DNA of 64,000 bases from Lineus longissimus (taxonomy: Eukaryota; Nemertea; Pilidiophora; Heteronemertea; Lineidae), in assembly GCF_910592395.1 (NCBI RefSeq), contig NC_088325.1, positions 10,418,109-10,482,108 on the forward strand, read 5' to 3'. Positions 11,616 through 24,218 of the stretch are shown piece by piece. Below the pieces are notes generated by a model that was given only the letters and a program-made list of their open reading frames with translations, was not told the DNA's origin and did not search any database. Position numbers and translations under genes: made by a program. Positions within the stretch are counted from its first letter, which is position 1. Each line of letters begins with the position of its first letter.

Positions 11616-14600
11616 TTACATATCCTCGATACTCCATTTGTAAGCTTCGATTTCCCTGGCTTTCTTCGAGGCCATTTGTGCGAAGATTTTCTTCTCGAAG
11701 CCAGTCGACCTGTCCACGCCATCCCATCGATACCCCGGTCGGAGACCGTACCTGTTCGGAGGGGGCTGGGGTCCCTTATAAACTGGATATTCTGAAGAAG
11801 ATTGAAAAAAACCTCATCTTACCGGCCCTCATTTATTTATCTCATATTGAAACTCGAACTTGTTGTGAAGAGCCAGGAATTTTACTCCTTTGAAAGACAC
11901 ACCGATTTCATCCAGAAATACAATCATGGGTACTCCCTGGGATCGAACCCAGGCCATATTTCGTGGTAGCCAGCAGTGTTAACCACTAAGCTATGAAAAT
12001 ATTTGTATACAGAAGAATCTCCCTATTAAGGACACCCTCGGGACTGACAAGTGCTGTTCTTAATAGAGAAGTGTCCTGATTAGAGAGGTCAAATTGAATG
12101 GAAACAACCAATGACCTGAGCCCTTCATGCCCTTTAAATAGCGTTTTTAAGAAGCAAATTTAACTTACCTTTCTTTTTCGACTGCGGTGCTTTGGATTTT
12201 TTCTTTCTCATAAACGCGGCCATCGGATCTCCATCGCGTTCTTTCTCCTTCAGCAGACTCTCCAAATCGTCATCTCCTGTATGTCGTGCGAGCGGCTTGT
12301 CCATCTCGTGCATATGGTCCGCAAGATTCTCAGCTCGTAATTCCTGTTGTTTCAATCTGAACGAAACGATAAACATTTTAAATACCTCTATCAAAAAAAC
12401 CTCATGGTAGTTTTTTTACCAACATGTGTAGGGTTATACGCAAATCCATAGAAACATTGTTTGTTTATTACTTTTTTTGGTCAATATTTGGGCAATTTGT
12501 TAGTAGGAGAAAAGTGGGGCACTCGGAGCAAACCTACGCTGTCAAAGAGAGTGTACCAGGACCAGCCAGGAACTGAACCAAGGACCTCAGACATGTCAGA
12601 GGTACAGGTGAAAGGCACTAAGGTACACCACTGAGCCAGCAGACTAGCAGACAATTGCTCAGGATATCAAGTTTCAATATGCCAAGATCCCCAGCTCCAA
12701 CAGTCTTATACATTGTAGATGTAATGTACAAGTGCGCTAAAAAGTAAAAATTCCTTTTTTGGGGTAATTTTACCCATGTATCTTTCAAAAACAATGGTGC
12801 ATACGCTAATAATTTTACTGTAAACTAACTCTCGGCAACAAAGATCCTCACCCTTGTCCCCATGATTCATATTTCTTCTCCCGCTCTGCCATTTTCTGCG
12901 CCTTTTCTTCATTCTCCTCGGCAATCTTCCGTCGTCTCCCTCGTACAACGGTTGCCGCATGCTTACCAAGTGTTTCGGCGTCAATCTACAATGAAAAATA
13001 TGTTTTAGTTGAAAAATCATCGATGATGATTCGTTTCATCAGTTTAATACAGGAGTAAAATGTTGCGGTTTTTGTAAGGATCGACCAGAGCTGACACAGT
13101 GCCTAAGTATAGCATTTTGGACAAATTAACGTCTGAGAGAGGAGAAATCATGTGTTGTGACACGTCACATCATGTCTCCGAAGGACGTCAGACTCGTCAT
13201 TACTTTGACCAAGATGTGTCAGACGTCATCCACGACGTCAAGCAACACTTCACTATCCGGTGCAATAAGTTTATTGGTCCTAAAAATGCGCTATTTCAGC
13301 TGACTGCGCAAGGCTTGGGCCGGAAGTGGCATATCCCATATTGTTCAAAGAAGGGTTAAGGGGTAGCTATATAGCCTGATCAATGATTTTTGAGAAAGTC
13401 GCTCACCTTTTTAAATGCTTCATTCTCTTTCTGCTTCACTTGTTCCATTTCATGCTTCATTTCTTTAGCAGACGACAGGCCAGCTTTTTTTCCTGACAGA
13501 GTTTCTTTCATTTTCTTGTCTCTTTCTTCCTGACCCCAGCGTGAGGGTCTCCTGACATTTTCCTCTCTCTTTTTCCTAGGTGGTGATTGGTCAGAATCTG
13601 AATTCTGTCTTTTTCTCCTTGCAGGTGATTGGTCAGAATCAGAATTCTGGCTTTTTCTCCTTGGTGGTGATTGGTCTGAATCTGAACCATTAGTTTTTCT
13701 GACAGGTGATTGGTCAGAATCTGATCTGGTCCGTTTTCTTGGTGGTGATTGGTCTGAATCTGAATCATGCCTTTTAGTTCTAGGAGGTGATTGGTCAGAA
13801 TCTGAATCACGCCTTTTAGTCCTTGGATGTGATTGGTCAGAGTCTGAATCATGCCTTTTAGTCCTTGGAGGTGATTGGTCAGAATCTGAATCATGTCTAG
13901 ATGTCCGTTTCGCACGATGATCAGAATCAGAATCATGGCGTCCAGGCATGTCAATCATGCCACCATTTTGACTGCACGAATCAGAATCCGAGTCATGTCT
14001 CTGGCGACGCGGTGGCAAGTTTTGTTCACTGGTCTCTGTAATGAATTAGAAAGGTTTGAATTGAAATACCGTAAACCACGATATTTTCAATTCATGGGTG
14101 TTCTCATAGTATTTAATTACATTTTGCAATGTATAGAGACAAATGTTTGCATAAAAACAGCAAAGAGTTAACTCCATGTGTCTGCTGGTTAAAATGTAAA
14201 TGATTGAAAAGCTGCAAATATTTTTGCACCAAGCTGAGCAGGGGGCAGCCTGGTGTTTTCTGGTCTTCCTTGGTCTAGCTTGTCACAAATCAGCAGCTCA
14301 TAGTCATAGTCATACCATAGCAATCAATGTTAATTTTTACCTTTATCTTTTGTCATCACCTTCCATCGATCGCTCTGGAAAACCTCCAAGTGTTTCACAT
14401 GATCTGGTCGCTCATCGACAAAATCAGCGACCGTTGGCGCCTCATCAATCTCATCTAATGTTGTCGTACCTTGGGTCACATCTGGGACAAGAGCTTTAAG
14501 ATCAATGTCATCATCAAATATCTTGATTCTGAAAGACAAGTGTGGTTTTCATCATCATCAACGTACCTCTGTTCGCTTTTCTTTTTTGTTCCTGTGTATT

Positions 14601-15022
14601 TCGGAGTTTTGACTGATATCATGATAGAGTTAGGCTAAACAGGCTACAGCTAGCTACTGCTAGTCGCGACAAGTCACGCATTCATACTAGAGATGCCAAG
14701 CCAAGATTTATTTCGAAAGGATTTATACACCTCTCGTACAAGTCAGCAGTAAATTAAAATACACTACATGATTACTTCCCTACACACAGGTAAAACTTGG
14801 TCCGAAAATAGATCGCACTTAGCATCCGACAATGGAAAACCAGTGTAATTTTCGAACCGTGATCAGTCTGTCAAAGGATAGATCACAAAAAAAATCTCCA
14901 AATTACCTAGAAACCGGTGCTACTGCAACTTTCTTTTTCCTACGCTTCTTTTTCATTTGAGTTGCTTCAGAATCTGCTGATAAATAACGTTTCAAATACT
15001 CCGCTTTGCTCAAAGAAGCCAT
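11616..15022 (-). CDS. BUD13: BUD13 homolog, RES splicing complex subunit
   Basis: Six minus-strand exons: 15022-14907, 14528-14341, 14035-13407, 12985-12852, 12356-12169 and 11791-11616. Together they give 476 residues from MASLSKAEYLKRYLSA to SIEDM and stop, in frame throughout. The N-terminal lysine-rich block, the central run of about ten imperfect repeats of the form RHDSDSDQSPPRTK, and the C-terminal PPPNRYGLRPGYRWDGVDR, GFEKK and EAYKWS segments are hallmarks of BUD13. In yeast and animals Bud13 joins Snu17/RBMX2 and Pml1/SNIP1 in the pre-mRNA retention and splicing complex in the nucleus; the RPGYRWDGVDR segment is the part that docks on the Snu17 RRM. The length is shorter than human (about 619), mostly through fewer repeats. 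The exon from 14035 is 629 bp and holds the whole repeat region. Confidence 0.95.
11932..11996 (-). repeat. tRNA-derived SINE-like unit
   Basis: The minus strand shows TAGCTTAGTGGTTAACACTG (A box) and GGTTCGATCCC (B box) with tRNA-like spacing. No full cloverleaf is formed. Confidence 0.6.
12010..12110. mobile_element. MITE-like element, copy 2 (truncated)
   Basis: Matches the first two thirds of the family: CTATTAAGGACACCCTCGGG, TTAATAGAGAAGTGTCC and AATTGAATGGAAACAACC. Confidence 0.7.
12546..12650 (-). repeat. tRNA-derived SINE-like unit
   Basis: The minus strand has TGGCTCAGTGGTGTACC and GGTTCAGTTCC at long spacing, in BUD13 intron 4. Confidence 0.45.
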
Positions 15023-16257
15023 TTTGGAAAGTTTCACCTGCAGCGCCGCCTTCCGAACACTGATGGAAACAACATATAATATTTAAAGGACTAACCGAGT
15101 AATAGAGCAGGGTGCCACCGTTAACCCTCGCGGCTACAGATTAACAGAAGCAATATTGATGTAATGTCGGATTGACTCGAAGAGACTGGTGAAAGGAAGC
15201 ATGAAATAAGTATAAAAATGACGATGTCACTGGCATGTAGTAATAGGCCTACTCGTGATGAAGAGCCATGGCTCCATGCAGCGTGAGAGAAGAAGCAATT
15301 GGAGGAGACCTTCCCCACGCCGGCTCCCGATCCTGGCTTAGGACACGTTTTACCTGGTCGTGCGATGGAGAAGTTGGTGAAGTTGGTCAAAGCCAAGGAC
15401 AATCACGTGTGTAGTCTCTTGATGACACCCGTGTTCATTACCATAGTGGTTACGCCACTAGTGTTACGCTCTTCGCAGGTGGCCTACTGCAGGTCGTCCT
15501 CGCAAAAGTGCAGTACAACTGTCATCTGCCTATCCTTTAGGACCAGAGTCAGTCGCATGCTCCTCCCCAAGCACACACGCTCTGTCCCGAGTGCCCAGTC
15601 AAGTGTTACACTGAAGTTCAGGGTGTCATCCATGTGGGAGAATGGGTTAATGTCTTTAATAGTTGTGCTGCCCATTCCAGATGGCAGCACAAGCTGGTCT
15701 TGCCTTTTTCAATACACTAGTTTTAATGCTCTTTATTACCTTTAATCATTACATAATATATATACTTATACCTATTTAAGTGAATGTTTGGTGTGGCCCA
15801 GTGCCATTCCTTGAGTTTATCACTCTACTATGACATTATTCCTTGCTTATCCTTAATTCTATGTGCTTGCAGGTGCCTGTGTGCCTGCTAATTTGGCCAC
15901 TGGCCGGAAATATCGGCCACATCCAAGTAACCGAGTGCAATCATTTCGAGGCGAAATGTCAGGAAGGGATACTCAAAGACAACACAAGGACACTAATATC
16001 ATACAAACACTTTACATTTTATTCCTCAACATTATAAATATTGAAAGACAACATTTCAGTGACCGATGCATCCCGACTCTCAGTCGTTTGCGTCACCAAA
16101 CCCATGACGGATTCCATCGATTTTCCTGTTTTCTCGGCACGCTCGGCTCAAATTGAAGAGGGCAAAGGTCAACCAAGGACTCGTTAAATTCGTCCTACCA
16201 GAGGAATCAAATTCGTTTCCACCAAAGCGCAATTATCAATGAACCAATCACAATCCA
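15023..16257. other. Intergenic, BUD13 promoter side; no gene supported
   Basis: Holds the 5' flank of BUD13. Minus-strand open stretches at 15121-15402 and 15484-15690 show some coding-like composition, but no splice structure or family match; possibly remnants of a mobile element. Confidence 0.35.
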
Positions 16258-16371
16258 TAGCCTGGTACCACTGGCCACCGTCAGACGACGCTGTTGTGTT
16301 TCGTCAATACAAAAGTCAAAATAGGTCAAACACAACAGCGTCGTCTGACGGTGGCCAGTGGTACCAGGCTA
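16258..16371. repeat. Perfect 43-bp inverted repeat in the SLC16 3' UTR
   Basis: Positions 16258-16300 and 16329-16371 are exact reverse complements, separated by 28 bp. The hairpin begins 22 bp past the stop codon of the transporter gene and would be transcribed as its 3' UTR. It may be a tiny inverted-repeat transposon or a structured UTR element. Confidence 0.9.
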
Positions 16372-16392
16372 GTGTTTGGATTTATCTCCTGG

Positions 16393-19300
16393 TCACGTGA
16401 CCGATGACGACTTCCGTTTGAGCAGACGAACAGGAATGATGGCGAGTGCGCCAAGGATGAGAAACACGCCCGCGGTCAGGAATGTAGTCACGTATGTACC
16501 GCTGGCTTCGTAGATCGCGGCTGAAAATGAAACAAAGTACAAAATTAGACAGAGTCCCTAAAGACTGTAGGACGTCTGGAAGAGCGATCATAATTCTTCA
16601 GTAGCGATGTATACTCTAATATGAACGAACGCAGTAGAATATTAATATCGTAGTTATATCAATATTGTCATAACGAATGACTCATATATACAAGGCTGAT
16701 GCACTATGAGAACCTATGTGAACCTCACCCGCAATTGGCGGCCCGATAAGAAAGCCGATTCCTTGACAGAACAGCACCACTCCAAACCCACGGACCATTT
16801 GGTCCATGCCAAGAAAATCGACGATGATGATAGCACGCAAGGAGACGAAGCAGGCTGGAAAGAAGAATGAAAGAAACTTCGAATTCACTGCCAAGGGACG
16901 AAGTAGTCTTCCCTAAAGCGCAAGGGGCAGATTTCGCAATACTGAATACGACGCGCTACGAACTGTGTCGACGGCGGCATTTCAAGTGAGGAAACCGAAG
17001 GCACTTGATTTCTTTTTATCATCAGTATAAATCGCAATCGCAGTGAAGATTAACCTCCAGTGACAATTAATTACCTCTTGCTTGGGCAAGAGCTGGATTT
17101 GATTACACTCCGGATGCAGTGGATAGCCTCGTCTCCGATACGAATAGGATGACGAATAGAGTGTCTCGGGAGTCCAGTATTTAAAGGACCATGCAGAGCG
17201 TTACTCACCTACACACAGACCAAACACTGCAGAGCAGACGGCCAGGACAGCAAAGTTCGTACAGAAGGGCACGGCCATGTTGACAACACCTGCGATCACT
17301 AGGGACAAACCGTAAACAACGTAGCAGTCGACCTTCGGGTGATCCGTGAGCAAGCCAATCAGAATTCGACCAATCGTGTTCAAGATTCCGATTATGGACA
17401 GCAAGATCGTCCCATGTGTCTTGTCGATGTCGCGTGAAAGGGCGTAGTCGACCAGGTAGATGAACATGGTTGTTTGAGCTGGATGAGAAAACAACTTTCA
17501 TGATTAAAGGGACAACTTGAGCTTGAGATTTATCAAGCCAGGCTATGGCAAGCCAAAGCGGAATTTATTCAAGACTTTAGAATTACCATTCAAGAAGTTA
17601 AATATAAGTTCAAGAAGGAAATATATGTTCAAGACTAAAATATGTTCAACCTTGAATAAAATATGTTCAACCTTGAATAAAATATGTTCAACCTTGAATA
17701 AAATATGTCCAACCTTGAACAAAATATATTCAACCTTGAACAAAATATATTCAAGACTCACGTGACCATATTCAAGACGCACGTGACCACAAAATTGATG
17801 ACGTAGTTGCTCATGTTTTGATGCTTTACGGACTTTCCCGAACCCGCGTCCGGACTTTCCCGAACCCATGGTACTTGTGTTGCGTTTCGGAGCTCGAATT
17901 GTTCGCACGAGGTTTTGACACATGGTTGTACACGTACCTAGCCGCCTACACCTGACATGTACTGTAATCCTACACATAATGACATGGATGCCGAGTGAAT
18001 GTCAGAGTCGATACATGTTTCACAGACATATCAGGCAAATTATAGGTTCAAAATGTGCAATGCCTCTCACCTTTCATTCTTAAGGCCGACACCACTGTGT
18101 CGGATTCTCGTTGTCTTTTGACATGTTTGAGTGTTTAGGCTATACAGGCAATCAATCATGTCGTGAAACAGAACGCATCAGAAGTACCACAGATTCTACG
18201 CTCTACGTCATCAATTTTGTAGTCACGTGCGTCTTGAATATGGTCACATGAGTCTTGAATATATTTTGTTCAAGGTTGAATATATTTTGTTCAAGGTTGG
18301 ACATATTTTATTCAAGGTTGAACATATTTTATTCAAGGTTGAACATATTTTAGTCTTGAACATATATTTCCTTCTTGAACTTATATTTAACTTCTTGAAT
18401 GGTAATTCTAAAGTCTTGAATAAATTCCGCTTTGGCTTGCCATACCAGGCGGATAATACCCCTGCTCGACACCATGCGCCGCCACTTGTTGTTATCACGC
18501 TGATCATGATGCTTCTGCTTCCCTTTTTGCTAGAACGCAATCCATCGGCAATAGCAAGCTGAAAGTACGGAGAATTTTGAAAATTTCACCTTGCCGCCTT
18601 ATAACTCGACAATTATCATGGATGGTGAAATAATATTTTTATAAACTTCTACTTATCACCTTGAGAAAGCCAAATAATAACAATTTTAAATTTTGATACC
18701 AAAATAGGGTGCCGTTGCGGCTTTTCTTTGAGCATTTTGACCGCGAAGTCTCACCTTGAGAACATGTGCACTCTGACAGGAACCAGTTTATGTCAACATC
18801 CGATTGAGCTATACATAGCATGCGAGGCCTGGTCACTGCGGACGTGCACAGAAGAAGCTGATATTTTCCTCAAATAATCGTCAGAGCTACCTCTTCACAA
18901 AATACCCAGGACACCGACATTTGAACATGCAGCAATAGCGATATGATAGGCTTATCTGTATCCATGGTAATCGCCTGAGATTGAAGAACTTTTTTTTTAC
19001 CAATGGGACCAATGTTGACCTGATCACCACTGGCTAGTGAGACCTATATTTGGGAGATCAGTAATGTACACTGGAGGCGAGGTATGACTGGGTTGTTCTA
19101 AAATATAGATTATTGAATCGGATATGCGACTAATTTCTAAACTCCCGTCAATTCCGATCTGATCATGTAAATATAAGCTCAAAATATTTGATTCGTAACC
19201 ACCTTAGGTTCAAATTGCATTATTTCATGTTTTTATGCATTTTTAGGACTGATTCCAAGGTTTATCACTGGTTTCAAGGTTTCACTGGTTCCAAGCTTTA

Positions 19301-21964
19301 TCACCTACCATTCCACCCTTGTAGCTAAGTCATGCAGCCTTTATCGAAGGACAATGTCAGGCATGTCAGGAGGTTGCTATTTCCGCCAAGGGTTGAAAGA
19401 CAAGCGAATACGCACCTGTCCAGAATGTACACGATATAATGATCAGGATGAACATGGGGTGAACGTAGATCAGATTCAACCCGAAAAGTTCTTGGCACGA
19501 TTTCAAGTGTGACGTCACAACTGCCAGGCTTCTCCTCCTATAATTTACGTGCGTTGTCTTCTTTATTTCTATACCGGAAATGGAAGCCATAGATCCTATA
19601 AACACAGCAGACGAGTATTCTGCTTCGAGAGATTGTCCGTAACCACGGGGATGCAGCCGGTTGACCCCGGCCTCATAACTTGATGAGACACTTCCGCCAT
19701 TGCTCTCCGTTGCGTCTGTGATATGGAACTTCGTCTCTGAACCAGCAGCCGCGTCGGCTACAGGCTCTTCGGACGACTCTGGTTTACTCACTGCGACAAT
19801 GACCTCCCCTCGTGTCTCCAAATGGCGAAACAAAGCACCAAGGACACAGCCATTCAGCGAGATTCCAGCAAGAATCAACAGCGACCCGTCCCATCTGTAT
19901 TTGTCTATGAGAAATTTCAGGAGTAGAGGTACGATGAAACCCCCGGCCCCCGCGCCGCACGTCACGATCCCGTTGGCTAGGGCGCGGTGCCTGTTGAAAT
20001 ATTTCGCAACCATATCAACGGAGGCGACCAGGAGGAAATTGAGTCCGGAACCTATAAAAAAATGGTTGTTTGTTTTAGCATTTTGACGTCAACATCTATG
20101 TAAGGTATTTGACTGGCAGGCTAAGCCCAATATCCTAAAACGTCTGGGTTAAGAATGAACCGTTCCGCCACGGTTTTGGTCAACATTTTAGCTCCACTCT
20201 CACCAGCACTGCTGCAGCGTTATAACTGCATCGAGAATCACTTTACTCCCCTTCCCTGCCATGAACTAGCTGCAGTTACCTTTAATCCAAGCCCACTCCA
20301 TCCTTGCACATTTAAAGAATATAATCCTGATCGTATCGATGATGAAATATAGTTGTTTACCAAAGATGGAAGACTTTAAAGAAACGACGAAACACAAATT
20401 TCTCTTCATCAGAAAACTCGTGGTGAAAACGTCTTCACTGTAATATATTTTTGGTGTTTCAATAGCAAAATTACCCAGTCATAAAGAGCTACTAGTACTT
20501 ATTATGGCATTAAGCCTTTCTCTAATGCTTGAAATCATTTTGGTTCAAAGTACAAGGGCATCTTCCTCTGGCGTACAAATTGAGCAGAAACTTCAGCTGT
20601 GGAAAAACATCACGTTAACTAGAGTTCAGGTATCGGAAGCTTCTTCAACCTTCTTCCTCCCAGACATTGCCTGAGCTCAGTCAAATGGCTCAGGTAGTCT
20701 AGTTTCGAGGTAAGGTGAGGTTGGCGCAAGGCTAGATTTCAGGTATCGGAAGCTTCTTCAACCAAAGGATGGATGACCAGGATTGCCAGCTGAGGGCAAA
20801 AACTGAAAGGTAGGAGTCTCGATCCCAGACAATGCCTGAGCTCAGTCAAATGGCTCAGGCAGTCTAGTCTTGAGGTAAGGTAAGGTTGGGATATCAAAAG
20901 GAGTAAGATGTCAAGAGGATATTACCGGCAGATTTTAACATAAATCTGGCTACGAGATCATTTGTATGCTATACTAGCTATGCTTTTAATCTTTTTAGGC
21001 AGATCTACTGGAGGTAGTGTGTCAGGTATCGGAAGCTACATTACACTGCAAAGTGCGGGTTGTTCTAAATCCAGGTGTTTTAGAATTCTCAACCTTACCT
21101 CCCATCGCTCCGTATGTGAGCGCCAACATTGCAATATTCCGGGAAAATGTTCCAAGAACGAAACCAGAGGCAGCGATGATGGAGCCGAGAAAGACAGTTG
21201 CCCGGCAACCAAGCTGCTTCACAGATACTCCGGCAACTGGGCCTGAAAAAATCAAGGATACCAGTATGACTAGATCTATCTACAGAGTAATGTATTCATA
21301 TAGGAAGATTACCGCAACGTTGTTGCCTTCAAAAAGCATAATTTAAAGGACAAGGCGGATTATTCCTTCAATATGCTCTGCCTCTGTTTCATTAGTAAAC
21401 TATTCCAAAGGGGGCTGTTCTTATTCCTCTGCGTTCGCTCTGCACTCAAAGGTGTTCTCGAGATAGTCTTCCTCTTCCAATGGCACGGTGCGAGTTTTTT
21501 ACATCACAGTGACACTATACGGATTGGTACCAATTCGATTTATTGGCCTCGTGTCTCCGTTCAGTAGGCCAGAGGTAGAGTCCATCGCAAACTACTCATG
21601 TTTCTCACTTGGTGGCATTTAGATTTGGGGTTAGGGTTAGGGCTGTGCGAGTTTGGGTGCTCACCTGCTCTTCCATACGTGACTTACCCATCAAATTGTG
21701 TCCACCAATGAATGCCGCCCCAACCCACGAGGTCGTCGACGGCCCTTCGTTGAACTGTTCAAGCAAGGAAACATACAGAACTCCGTAACTGAATGCTATA
21801 CCATCCCCGATAAACCAGCAGAAGAACCCGCTGATGCAGACCACCCAACCGTAACCTCCATCTGGTGCTGAGGATTCGCTCGATGGTGGTGGCGGAACGT
21901 CCTCATCAACGGAGTCCTCATTTTTGGAGGTTTCCGAATCCACGCCGCCGGGTTCCGATAACAT
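16393..21964 (-). CDS. SLC16-type monocarboxylate transporter
   Basis: Six minus-strand exons: 21964-21688, 21242-21099, 20051-19416, 17478-17209, 16854-16729 and 16520-16393. They give 526 residues, with all phases agreeing. A proline- and acid-rich N-terminus leads into PDGGYGWVVC, the MCT signature at the start of TM1. The second conserved motif is YFNRHRALANGIVTCGAGAG, near TM5. The 636-bp third exon includes the long hydrophilic loop between the two six-helix halves. The C-terminus is short (LLKRKSSSVT). The family is major facilitator proteins in the plasma membrane that move lactate, pyruvate, ketone bodies or, in divergent members, other substrates. The exact substrate cannot be read from sequence. 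It resembles the orphan MCT branch more than MCT1-4, by general impression only. Intron 3 holds a foldback element (17544-18444). Confidence 0.92.
17104..17176 (+). repeat. ACTCCGG short dispersed element, copy 1
   Basis: Carries the family core ACACTCCGGATGCAGTGGAT near its left end, an AGGATGACG block, and a CGGGAGTCC end. It lies in intron 4 of the SLC16-like gene. Other copies are at 23456, 24007, 31638, 31782, 32419, 34768 and 44801. Confidence 0.7.
17544..18444. mobile_element. Foldback element A
   Basis: A 901-bp element inside SLC16-like intron 3. It begins TATGGCAAGCCAAAGCGG and ends with the reverse complement. The two arms are roughly 250 bp each and contain tandem units of about 20 bp (TTCAACCTTGAATAAAATAT type). 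A perfect 6-bp direct repeat, CCAGGC, flanks it at 17538-17543 and 18445-18450, consistent with target-site duplication. The unique core carries no recognisable transposase, so it is non-autonomous. Confidence 0.88.
20620..20900. repeat. Local tandem duplication in SLC16 intron 2
   Basis: CAGGTATCGGAAGCTTCTTC and, about 60 bp later, TTGCCTGAGCTCAGTCAAAT plus GGCTCAGGTAGTCTAGTTT occur twice, about 130-170 bp apart. A third CAGGTATCGGAAGCT lies at about 21024. Confidence 0.7.
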
Positions 21965-22310
21965 GGTGCAAAAGCAAATGCCGATACTAAAGCACTGATA
22001 CTCCTGTAAATATTCACTGATGGTTGATGCTCTGATATGTTAGGTAGGCCTTATTAAACTGGGGATTCACCACTGCAGCATACTACTGTGCAAGAACGGT
22101 AGCTACGAACGTTCGCCACTCTCCTGTTTGTATGTCGACACACTGCTCACACAAAGAGTTCGAAATAGAAAAGCCAATAATCAGGCGGCCGGACCTGATA
22201 TCGCTGTAATGCCTGTGCCTCTCACGGTTGACGGTTTGCTATAGAAAGCACACCAAGGGGTGCGCGGCATCCTGGCATAACCACTGACTGAATGGCTTTC
22301 AAATTATACC

Positions 22311-23235
22311 TATGGCAAGCCAAAGCGGAATTTATTCAAGACTTTAGAATGACCATTCAAGAAGTTAAATATAAGTTCAAGAAGGAAATATATGTTCAAG
22401 ACTAAAATATGTTCAACCTTGAATCAAATGTTTTCAACCTTGAAAAAAATATGTTCAACCTTGAATAAAATATGTTCAACCTTGAATAAAATATGTCCAA
22501 CCTTGAACAAAATATATTCAACCTTGAACAAAATATATTCAAGACTCACGTGACCATATTCAAGACGCACGTGACCACAAAATTGATGACGTAGAGCGTA
22601 GAATCTGTGGTACTTCTGATGCGTTCTGTTTCACGACATGATTGATTGCCTGCATAGCCTAAACACTCAAACATGTCAAAAGACAACGAGAATCCGATAC
22701 AGTGGTGTCGGCCTTAAGAATGAAAGGTGAGAGGCATTGCGCATTTTGAACCTATAATTTGCCTGATATGTCTGTGAAACATGTATCGACTCTGCCATTC
22801 ACTCGGCATCCATGTCATGATGTGTAGGATTACAGTACATATCAGGTGTAGGCGGCTAGGTACGTGTACAACCATGTGTCAAAACCTCGTGCGAACAATT
22901 CGAGCTCCGAAACGCAACACAAGTACCATGGGTTCGGGAAAGTCCGGACGCGGGTTCGGGAAAGTCCGTAAAGCATCAAAACATGAGCAACTACGTCATC
23001 AATTTTGTGGTCACGTGCGTCTTGAATATGGTCACGTGAGTCTTGAATATATTTTGTTCAAGGTTGAATATATTTTGTTTAAGGTTGGACATATTTTATT
23101 CAAGGTTGAACATATTTTATTCAAGGTTGAACATATTTTATTCAAGGTTGAAAACATTTGATTCAAGGTTGAACATATTTTAGTCTTGAATGGTAATTCT
23201 AAAGTCTTGAATAAATTCCGCTTTGGCTTGCCATA
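22311..23235. mobile_element. Foldback element B, core inverted relative to A
   Basis: A 925-bp relative of the element at 17544 with the same TATGGCAAGCC ends and internal tandem units. It is flanked by the perfect 6-bp repeat TATACC at 22305-22310 and 23236-23241. Its core is the near-identical reverse complement of the core of copy A. It lies about 350 bp upstream of the SLC16-like start codon. The right arm lacks a short segment present in the left arm. Confidence 0.88.
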
Positions 23236-23455
23236 TATACCCCATTTGTCGATATTTTGTATGTACATGTATAAAATCAAGTGTGGAATAAATTTAATCA
23301 ATACATTTTTTTTTTACCAAGTACATGTATCAAACTAGATTTGATAAAACTAGCATGCACGTCAGGAGTAAAAAGGTTGCGGTTGCGCGGTCGATACGGG
23401 CCTACTTAATTAAGGTTTTCCTTAGCAGACACAGTATGGGACCGCCTCATCACAC

Positions 23456-23534
23456 CACACTCCGGATGCAGTGGATCGGCTGCGACAGAGGAAGGAAGAT
23501 CAGCATAACAAAATGGACTGCACAGGAGTTTACA
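23456..23534 (+). repeat. ACTCCGG short dispersed element, copy 2
   Basis: Shows CACACTCCGGATGCAGTGGAT, a diverged middle with AGATCAGCATAAC, and a CAGGAGTTT end. A weaker copy of the family described at 17104. Confidence 0.55.
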
Positions 23535-24006
23535 TCACACAAGCTTGATGCATCTAACAAATGTATCTACAAGTTTGGTTTTTGACCTTTTCAAACTAAA
23601 AGTGTTGTCTTCCTGGTTTTACGGACTCCAGGTCTAAATAATTCCAATGCTCTATCTGTTTCATAATGATAAGACTTTTTTACTCCTACGTCCTATATAA
23701 AATAACTTGATATATCGACAGGTGGAGTACATTGAAAATCATTGGTTCATGCCACAGGATGAATAATAAATGGTAGTATCATACTACTACATTATGTTTT
23801 TGTAATTGTACATAATTCTACAATAATCCGAGGTTTTGGTTGATTTGCATGATTCTTATTGTCGGCCGGTGTACATTATTCCTCTGTTATTCATTTCTGT
23901 ATAATTATCTGTATATACATTTGGCTGGCCCCTACATGGCGTATTTGAGTAACAAGTACTATATAGATCGAACTGAATCACGCAGCTATCGCTGCGCCGG
24001 AGTATC

Positions 24007-24094
24007 AGACTCCTGTGCTGTCCATTTCGTCATCCTGATCATCCTTCCTCAATGGTGAGGAACAAGACCGGTCCACTGCGTCCGGAGTGTACGG
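24007..24094 (-). repeat. ACTCCGG short dispersed element, copy 3
   Basis: On the minus strand it reads TACACTCCGGACGCAGTGGA, then a GATCAGGATGACGAAATGG block and CAGGAGTC near the end. This is one of the best-preserved copies. Confidence 0.7.
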
Positions 24095-24218
24095 AGTATG
24101 TGCTCAACTAACTTGTCAGGATGAAAGCATCGTGCCTGCTTCCTTTCCACTGTTTCATCTTTTGTAATAATGTACATATTTTATAACGCATAAATCGATA
24201 AATGCTGGGTATTACTAC

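Noticed and set aside
13099-13359. 86-residue plus-strand ORF and a cluster of GACGTC sites
   Set aside because: It lies inside a BUD13 intron on the opposite strand; no homology, and the sites may be chance or a decayed repeat.
13508-13954. 148-residue minus-strand ORF
   Set aside because: Out-of-frame reading of the BUD13 repeat exon.
17543-17977. 144-residue minus-strand ORF, and 22781-23161 plus-strand ORF
   Set aside because: Both lie in the foldback elements and end in the tandem arm units; no transposase-like residues were seen.
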